Positions 56,231 through 64,000 of a stretch of 64,000 nucleotides of DNA are shown piece by piece. The stretch is from Lepeophtheirus salmonis (Eukaryota > Arthropoda > Copepoda > Siphonostomatoida > Caligidae), in contig NC_052137.2 in NCBI RefSeq assembly GCF_016086655.4, forward strand, positions 35,608,007 through 35,672,006. The letters run 5' to 3'. Position numbers and translations under genes: made by a program. Numbering within the stretch: position 1 is the first letter of the stretch; every line of letters starts with the position of its first letter. Below the pieces are notes generated by a model that saw only the letters and a program-made list of their open reading frames with translations, was not told where the DNA came from and searched no databases.

Positions 56231-57097
56231 TATTGCACACTATTGTCAAAAGCTGACAAAATATTGATCCCAAGAACTTTATATTTTGTTTTGTGAGAGG
56301 CTCTTTGAGAATGATGAATTACTGATGTAATCATTAATATTTTCATTTCAAAATAATCCTCGTGACATTTACATTGGACAATGAATACATACATATCTCT
56401 AAGGTTGTATTGAATAGATTCTGTAGGTGATAACACTGAGTGTATTCATCTTTTCATTGACAGATCGCTCTCTCTCTCTCTCGCAATAACTGATGACTAT
56501 CTTTCCATTGATTCAATGAGTATGTAATTCGTCATTAAAATGGAATTAAGGGGTTTTGTGTACCCTTATATGAACAGAGAGAAAGAGAGTTAGAAAGTAA
56601 GAAAAAACAACTATTCATAAGCTTAATTGGTCATAAAGTTAAACGTTGTGTTGTTGACAAAATATTTTATGATATTAGTTATAGGATGATAGTTAGTTTT
56701 AGGGAATTCATATATATATATGTAACTATTATAGGACATTATGCTAACTTTCTTTATCTATACCGTTGTAAAAGTTTGTTTCTTAGACAAAAGGACCTTG
56801 CTCATATAATGCTTTTCGAGGATTGAAGATACCTATTGAGTTGGTATGAGTCTATAAAGATGGTTTATAAAATACATAGGACTTTAAGAGATTTAGTCAT
56901 TATTATCCAATATATCCATTGTTTGATTGGAACCTATTCAGAATGAGCTAATCCCCATTCTTAATGGAAGGAGGAGGAGTAATAATGGGTCTCATAGGAT
57001 ATACAATATACACGTTATCCATGATCCCACCGTGAGGGATTAAAAGTCTATAATACACTCTCAAGCAATAGAATAACTTTCATTATATTAGAAGTAC
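56231..57097. other. No gene; (TC)n microsatellite
   Basis: A TC run at 56468-56482. No other feature. Confidence 0.45.
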
Positions 57098-57365
57098 TGG
57101 TGGTTTTACTCGGCATTGCCCAGAGGATTTAGGCATGGTTTGATAGACAAATTTTGCTTTAATGATATAAAAGATAACTCTCCAACAAATCCTTGGTGTT
57201 ACTTTTCATTTTGCATGAGCTCACGTAGCTACTCAAAACTTATACCCATTCAGATATGTTCTCTCCTCAAGAATAAAAGAATAGTCATAAGAGTTTGAGA
57301 AAAAAAGAAATGTATGATGTGATGACAATGAAAACTTTAGTATCTAGAGGGCTCACTAACAAGAA
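57098..57365 (-). repeat. Duplicated segment B, copy 2, inverted
   Basis: The complement reads 'ccctctagatactaaag', 'ttcttgaggagagaac', 'ataagttttgagtagct', 'attaaagcaaaatttgtc' and 'cctctgggcaatgccgag', matching 49121-49386 in order. Confidence 0.65.
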
Positions 57366-57483
57366 CACGAGGATCCTTACAAAGCGCTCCCGAGAGTTAA
57401 TTCATTTTTACGTAGCAGGGCGTATATTCAAATCTTTACATATACTGAAATGCTAATGATATATATAGAGCTGATATTTTTAT

Positions 57484-57852
57484 ATGGAAAAAAATAGCGC
57501 AAGAGGAAGGTGGGAGCAATGCATATGGTATTACTGAATTAAGACCCTTGTTAATATCAGCTACTTTTTTATGATTTTGGGGGAGAAATAAGGAATTACT
57601 GCTATAAAGATGTGAGCCTTCTAGATTTAAAATGGCATTAGTAAAGGGAAAATATTATAATATATATTTATTTAATTATGTATTTTTAAATCAATTTACA
57701 ACAAAGTAAGGAAATAATTTTTACTTCAGAGGGAGAAGTTAACATCACAACGACCTATTAAATAATGGGTAGAAAAGAAAAACGAGCACACGAAACAATT
57801 TTTTTTCCTTTTATAATTTTTCGATGTAGTTTTTTCATTACAAACATGTCAA
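57484..57852 (+). repeat. Duplicated segment A, copy 2
   Basis: Same orientation as 48725-49045, with the shared blocks 'gttaatatcagctac', 'agggagaagttaac' and 'tgtagttttttcat'. Small indels separate them. Confidence 0.65.
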
Positions 57853-58019
57853 CTCTAGATATACATAAGAGAGTAATAACAAAAAAAAATAGAGACTGAG
57901 CTCTTTGTACACATGCAAAGGCCTACAAAATTTTATTAATACGACTACATTGTTATTTCTTAGATTAAAATATATTTGTGATATTCATATAATAGTGATA
58001 TTCAATACACCTTGAGAAA

Positions 58020-58531
58020 AATATATAAATATATATTTTTTTTTTTTTTTTTTTGGGGGCTTGGTTTTATGTATTTTTAGAAAAAAAAAGAAAATTAATT
58101 TTTTTTGAAAAACATTTCAAAAATCCATGGCTATTCATAAAAAAAAACCAAATTTTTTGAAATTCTTTTTGATAATTAAATTTCAATTATTAAATTTTTT
58201 GGAAAAAAAATTGAAAAATGAAATTTTTCGAAATATAATTTAAAAAATCATATTTGAAAAGTTGAATTTCTTGTAAAAAAAATTAAAAAATTGAATTTTT
58301 GTAAAAAAATTTCAAAAATCTATAGCTTTTTAGATAAAATTAATTTTTTGGAAAAAATTTTTAGATATTAAATTTTTTGGAAAAAATTTCAAATATTAAA
58401 TTTTTTTTAAAAAATCTACACAGCTATTCACATAATATGAAATTTTTTACTTTCCTACCAAATTCCATTTTTTGGGGGGGTGGGAGTAGCTGTAACCCCT
58501 CCAACCCATCACCCCCTTTCTGACACCCCTG
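58020..58531 (-). mobile_element. CAGGGGCGTCC-family element, long inverted copy
   Basis: Starts with a T-run and 'gggggcttggttttatg'. It continues through many 'aattttttggaaaaaattt' / 'aaatctatagctttt' blocks and ends with the reversed head 'gtagctgtaacccctcc' and 'ctttctgacacccctg'. Confidence 0.7.
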
Positions 58532-60690
58532 TGTTGTCATCTTATATATACAAAAATAAACTTTTGAATCTTCCTTCTCCCCCTCATCATGCTGCTGTGC
58601 AGTTTTTTCAGGTAATAATAAGAAGTGAAGGGAAAATTGCAATAACCAGTTGATTCGTTTGGGATTTGTTCAAATCTTATGTAAGGTCTTTGAAAAGATT
58701 CCAATCCACAAACATAAGAACTCAACCTGTTCAATAAATACAAAAAAGCGTATTAATACTTTGATAATATTTTGAAGTACATATGGGCCATAAGCATTTT
58801 ATTGAAGCATTGGATCGAACACTTCACGATATTACGCTGGATACTAATTCCTTTGGAGGTAAAGTAACTTTATTTGTTCGTGGCAAATACTTCCAGTTTA
58901 CAAAGAGGCACAAGAGAAGATGTAGTTGGTCCGTGTATTAAGCGATCGTCACTTTGGTCTGAATTTGTGACAAGACAAATTAGGACTAGGTTATTTTAGT
59001 TACATTTGATTGAACATTGTTTAATTTGAATAACATTAGTAAACAATGGTTATTATAATATAGTGTAATAAAATAAACTTATTTCTAAAAGAGAGAGAAA
59101 CATAAATAAAAAAATATATATATATATATATTAATCATAGATATGGTTTATTTGTAAATTGTATCTCGGCATTTTCACTTTTAAAGTGGTTCACGTGTGA
59201 CTGCAAATTTGTTCGGTTTTCTTCAAAGTAGGCGCAACTATGGGAGTGTCGCCGTAAACAATTCTGGTTCAGGAGTAATTTGGACGAGCTTAAACCTTTT
59301 TTTTTTTTATCAAAGCCAAGAGGCTACAAAACAAAAATATTAACTTGGATTTTGTTTATTTTCTATGTTTTTGATAAATATATGTGGGTTTTTAATTATT
59401 GTTCTAGATTCTAAATTAGGTTCATTTACATTCGATTTAAATAGACAAACATAAATTATAAATAACATTATTTATTTGTACTTTTTAATTATTTGACAGA
59501 CAAAAACCTGGACTATAGAACACCAATATTGAACAGACAAGCTCATACTACCAACTCATTAATACCAATAAACTTTGCTTTATTAATATAGATTAATTAT
59601 TAGTAATAAAACGACACTCTAAAGTCGAATAAGTGGATATTATAGAAAATGTAAGTATATGTATTTGTACATATAAAAGTGAGACGTAGGCAGACATCCT
59701 GGAAAAGACAGCGGGAAAGATGTAAATAATAGCTTGTTTATTGAAACTATGAAATGGGATTTGTGCCTTTAAAGGCTACGTCTTCAATTCCTTCAAATAT
59801 GTATGTATATTAAAATTGTCATCAATAAAAATTTTTATGTTCCACATGTATTTAGATCTGTAATTAAGTTGTAAATATGTATTGTATAGAATACTTACAT
59901 GCGTTATATAAATCATATGTAATTCAAAGAAACTTACTACAAGTGTTTTTTTATTTTATTTTATGTATGTTCAAAATGTTGCCCGTACACTGTGGAAGGG
60001 AATCAAAATGTGCCTTTTGAATTGCTTAAATTATAACTTGTAGTCTATTGATTATAATTATAGCCACATATGTATTGATTTTTTTGTCGATGTTAATCGT
60101 TTTTTTAAATAAATAATACGTACTTCTGGAATTGTCTATCTATGTCTTTGTTATGACAAGGGTTAACATTTTTTGTACATGGATATATTAGTGTTGGGCT
60201 TCAGCCTGGGATTTATATAACGGTCTGAAAGGGTTCTAGTTTTAACTAATTCGGTCCAATTTTCCTTTTTAGAAAATATAATTTTAGTCTACGTAAATTT
60301 TGATTCACGTCCTGAATTTCGGCCCAGATCCCTCTATAAGGTCCTTCAGACCGAATCAAAAAATACAAATTTAGTCTCACACCGAGTTTCAATACAAATA
60401 TCTATCTAAATGGATTTAAACTTCCCCTTTGATTAAATCAATGATCAATTCGACCATATGTTTAATAGTACAGAAGAAATCCCTAATGAAATATACACAT
60501 TATAAAAAAAAATCAAGAATAAAAGAAAGACAAAGTGGAACCTACTGTGAGAAGAGTCATAATACTCTCTGCTGGAGTGGATAAAGAGGGGGGCCTGTAG
60601 TAATGAATTGTCGTTTGAAGTTGCTGTCAGTAGGTTAAAAAGATCAAGAATGTATATCAAACATTTGTCAAAAACTAGATCAATAACACT
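58532..60690. other. AT-rich, no supported gene
   Basis: TA run at 59112-59130. 59570-59600 carries the inverted 'aaagcaaagttt' scrap. 60190-60380 is GGTCC-rich with no clear boundaries. Confidence 0.4.
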
Positions 60691-60692
60691 GG

Positions 60693-60856
60693 TCAATCTC
60701 CGTAGGGGGTCGATAGGGCTGTAGTCCCCAAATTAAATAATTTTTACTTTTAATTGAAAAATTTAATATTTGAGATATTTATTCATTTGCAATTTTTTTC
60801 TAAAAAAAATTCAATTACCAAGCCCTCTCCAAATATTATCCTACAGACGTTTACGT
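60693..60856 (+). mobile_element. CAGGGGCGTCC-family element, short copy
   Basis: Degraded head 'caatctccgtagggggtcg' with 'gggctgtagtccccaaatt', tail 'accaagccctctccaaat' and 'attatcctacagacgttt'. Confidence 0.6.
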
Positions 60857-61894
60857 ATATATATATACATATATTAACTCTTATTAGTTGGTTTAAGGAA
60901 GTTTCCTTGTCAGCTACTTTTCTCCCGATATCCATATATAATAATATATATACACGTCTACGTCTACACGCACGATAGATGTGGTAACCTGCCTTAAGTC
61001 GTAAATCAAAGTGAGTCATCATCAATAATATTGGAAAACAGATAGATATTAATATAGTTGGAATTAAAGGATATTATTCAGACTCTAGTCTTCATTCTTC
61101 TTATTCATACCTGAATGAATCTATTAAGATCAAGTTTAAGGCATGTGTTGAGTTTTTACTTTTCAAATCGAAAGCTGAGAGTTTAATTAGACTCAAGTAT
61201 TTATGACTCAAATCCGAGTTTCCAGCGCGCACTTAGTTAGTTTTCACTTTTTTGATATACCTATTAGTAGTGATAGAACAATTACCCCACCCCCAGATTA
61301 AAGCATATTTGTTTTGTACTAAATAATTTAATATTTGAAATCTAATTTTTTTTTTTTTTTTTTCACAAATTGGATAGGAATTCTAAGTTTTATTCGGAGG
61401 ATTTTTGGAATTGTTTTGTCCCCGTTTATTGTTCTTCCTTTTTGTTGTTGCCCTAACTAGGGTGGGCCAACTCTTTTTGTTCTCCAGCTACTCTCTGACT
61501 TCAAACCCTAACATATCACCCAATATTTTACTAAATAAGACCATTTAACTCTAAATTTCACCAATCTCGTACGGAGTGTGTGAACATTATTTCCTTTTTC
61601 CAAAAGGAAACAAAAACCATCTTATAAATAAGAAAAGTTTTAATTTATATTCATAATGATATTTTACATATGGGTAAATCTTTATTTTACACAGTTTATA
61701 AAAATCATATCAGATACAATAAATAAACCGAGTAAGGGTATTTTAAAAACCTGGTACAATTATTTTTCATTTTTTAAGAATATCTTTTCATTAAAAAGTT
61801 TTAGAGGAGTAGTTGTTCTATATAAAAAGAGGCAAAATTTAATTAGCAATATATCTTAATTTAAAATTGTGGATGATTGGTAGATCAAATAATT
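60857..61894. other. AT-rich, no supported gene
   Basis: 61285-61365 ('ccccacccccagatt' and a T-run) may be another family scrap. No gene. Confidence 0.4.
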
Positions 61895-62025
61895 AGTAAT
61901 AGGGGGAGGGAGGGGGTTACAACTGTATCTTTTTCTCAAATCAATCCGGTTTCAATTACTTGATTTTGGACTAACCAAATATAACCAAGCCCCCCCCTCA
62001 CAAAATGCTCCTGGACAAAACACTA
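61895..62025 (+). repeat. CAGGGGCGTCC-family-like short copy
   Basis: 'gggggagggagggggttac' and, 85 bp later, 'ataaccaagcccccccctc' preserve the head and tail order, but the terminal repeats are not recognisable. Confidence 0.4.
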
Positions 62026-62044
62026 GCTGAAATTACTTTGATAT

Positions 62045-62210
62045 CGATCTTTAATTGTATTCCGAGTCCAACAAGGAATTATAGTTTTAACCACCAAACA
62101 AACTCTCCTTGATACTTGATCATGAGCACTATTACTAATTATCACTATATACTAGGATGTACCCTTCTCAAAAAATGTAATAATAATCCTGTTCAGGTTG
62201 CGAACACGGA
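62045..62210 (+). repeat. Dispersed 'gatcctcaattctac' family, diverged copy
   Basis: 'tccgagtccaacaaggaatt' and 'gatgtacccttctcaa' correspond to blocks in 36250-36280 and 44770-44785. Confidence 0.4.
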
Positions 62211-62940
62211 AAGTAACCTCCTCTGTTTATGACATAATTTATACATATCTATGCATTCTTCTCTTTTCTTTTCTTGGTTTTTTTTTGTCTTTTAAGTATG
62301 ATGGAAATGATGATTATTTAGTAGAAGAAAGCAACTGTGTAAACCTCCCCTTCAAAAGATGTTGTTAAGAAAATTGAATGACAAATTATCCGTACTAATT
62401 TTATATTATTACAAAGATGCATCAACGACATACAACGACAACAATCAGTAGAATTTGTGTCTTGAATTCAATATGAGGTTGAAAAATAAAAAAAAGACAT
62501 CTTATTGTTCGCTGCTATACATCTCTGTTTATCTCTCTTCAACCAGAAAGTAAAATCTGTATGAATAGCACGCATAAACATATGTGCATACATAAGTAAC
62601 ATAATGTTAATAGCACCATTTATTTGTCAACAGCTCTCTTTCAACCCAAAAAAGATTAATTACGGATTTGGCACTCATATGCGGTTTGTTTGTGGAATAT
62701 GCATTCATGTATAACTAACATGCAGAATTTGATTATACCTACATAGTAAGCACTACTTCCCTATAACTGAATATATGGTAGTTATATCATTCGGAACGCT
62801 GGATTTATACAAATATTCCATTATATTGAATGTACATATAGGGTTGCCGAGATAAATCTAGACAGAATTCAAGGGTGTCTTTCTAAAATTATAGACTAAA
62901 TAGAGATATAAGCAATAAAACAGCAATTATTTGTTTGACA
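62211..62940. other. AT-rich, no supported gene
   Basis: No feature recognised. Confidence 0.4.
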
Positions 62941-62944
62941 TTTA

Positions 62945-63370
62945 TGTATTATTTTATTCAATGTGATCCCCCTCAGCGGCAATCACTTTCTTGATCCTGG
63001 ACCAGAAGCTCTTGTTGGTATTCTCCACTTCTGTAGGTTAAATCCTCGCCCACTCCTTCTTCTTGGTTGCCTTTAGGCTGTCCACGCTGTTGTGGTGCTT
63101 TGAGCAGACCTCCATCTCCAACTTTCCTTGGAAGAAGTAATTCAACAGACTGCATTCGGGAGAGTTGGAGGGCCAGATCTTCAGGGGCCATAAATCGTAA
63201 AAGTTGGTTCTGATGAACCCTTGGCTAAAAATAAATCCACCATTTTTAACTGGTTTTTTTCTCCGTTAATGTTTATCTTCTTAGCAATCAAAACTGTGCA
63301 CACATGACGTTTGTACTCCAGGAGTTCCATTATTTTATTCACGTTTTCCACAATTAGACTTCAAAATTAC
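62945..63370 (-). pseudogene. Mariner transposase, C-terminal part
   Basis: The minus strand encodes IWPSNSPECSLLNYFFQGKL, the third catalytic motif with Asp replaced by Asn. DSLKATKKKEWARI follows, and the C-terminus is IKKVIAAEGDHIE with a stop at about 62960. Upstream (63270-63340) is a short MELLEYKRHVCTVLIAKK block that may be N-terminal sequence joined by deletion. No TIR was identified. Confidence 0.7.
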
Positions 63371-64000
63371 CGGAAGGGAATACATGAAACCAAAATTGTA
63401 CATTATTGATTTTTACAGTACACATTGGCTTGCATTTTCTCCTTGTTGGAATAAAAACAATAAAATATGGTCTATTTTCTCTTTGCTGGTTTCATTTTTG
63501 ACGCACGCTCTAACAGTCAAAAAACTGTTTAATAAGTTTTTAAGTACAAATTATTATCTTTCTAACTCTATCTAGAGTAAAGCAATTCCACTTATATAAC
63601 GCGAGATACACATTAATGAAGCCATCTAATGGAAGAATAATGAATTTTTTTTTTTGACTACACCTTTTATAAAATCATTGTTCAAAAAAAAAGGAAAAAA
63701 CCCTCCTTAATGACAACATAAGGTATCAATTTTACCTTTTTTAAGGACTGATGAGTGAGATTGTTATATTTTTTTGTAGTAAAGTTCGGTCTACACAAAA
63801 AAAAAAAAACTTTTTTTTAGAAAAAAAATTTGATAAAAAACAAAAAAAAAAAAATTATGGCTGATTTTTTGGAAAGTAAATTTTGGTCTAGGATATAATT
63901 TTCAATCCCCAGTTTTAGATTGCGATCACGATCAAAATGTCGGACCGAGTATCAACACTAAAATATGTACAAGATGAGACTCAATGCAATATCGATATTG
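63371..64000. other. Homopolymer-rich window end; repeat scrap
   Basis: 63725-63770 resembles 2130-2160. Long A- and T-runs occupy 63796-63855. No gene is supported. Confidence 0.4.

Overview
The window looks like gene-poor, AT-rich (about two thirds A+T) nuclear DNA of an animal, probably an arthropod. There are no operons, ribosome binding sites or bacterial genes. I see instead many decayed mariner-type transposases, terminal-inverted-repeat (TIR) elements, microsatellites, long homopolymer runs and a few short intron-type exons. The mariner sequences (motifs such as QQDSAPxH, NSPDL and the C-terminal xGGxxE) resemble those I remember from caligid copepods, for example the salmon louse Lepeophtheirus salmonis. 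That species guess is from memory and was not checked by a search.

Coding content is very low. The best gene is an intronless 136-residue acidic protein of unknown function at 29583-29993 (+), with an E-box and TATA box upstream and AATAAA downstream. Weaker candidates are an orphan terminal exon at 11068-11289 (+), a THAP zinc-finger sequence with one frameshift at about 31744-32146 (-), a presequence-like open frame at 41622-41831 (+), and a 31-codon frame behind a good splice acceptor at 6814-6906 (+).

Most interpretable sequence is mobile-element debris, often nested. (1) Nine mariner-type remnants lie at about 1650-1990, 7652-8089, 8392-9193, 15120-16047, 20845-21300, 39400-39960, 46860-47080, 52630-53423 and 62945-63370. 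Several are internal-deletion derivatives joining the N-terminal helix-turn-helix to the extreme C-terminus. (2) A family with termini like CAGGGGCGTCCGCAGG and an A/T-rich interior built from 'ccatagctattcac' blocks occurs about 14 times. Some copies are palindromic and some are nested in other elements. (3) Long-TIR foldback elements end in short arrays of a GGC(A/G)AA core: 4088-4617, 15255-15689, 27482-28708, the truncated 41045-41460, and probably 32940-33350. One has an exact 9-bp target duplication, which suggests a Mutator-like mechanism. (4) hAT-like elements lie at 26880-27440, 40067-40240, 54321-54970 (exact 8-bp target duplication), 16048-16256 and 51427-52326. (5) There is a 656-bp element with 28-bp TIRs at 22389-23044 and a 746-bp foldback element at 45963-46708. 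(6) Several unclassified dispersed families and segmental or tandem duplications are also present.

I found no CRISPR array, rRNA, tRNA, or clearly undescribed enzymatic system. The most novel-looking material is the GGCRAA-array foldback family and the very abundant CAGGGGCGTCC family. All family names rest on motif recognition without database searches.
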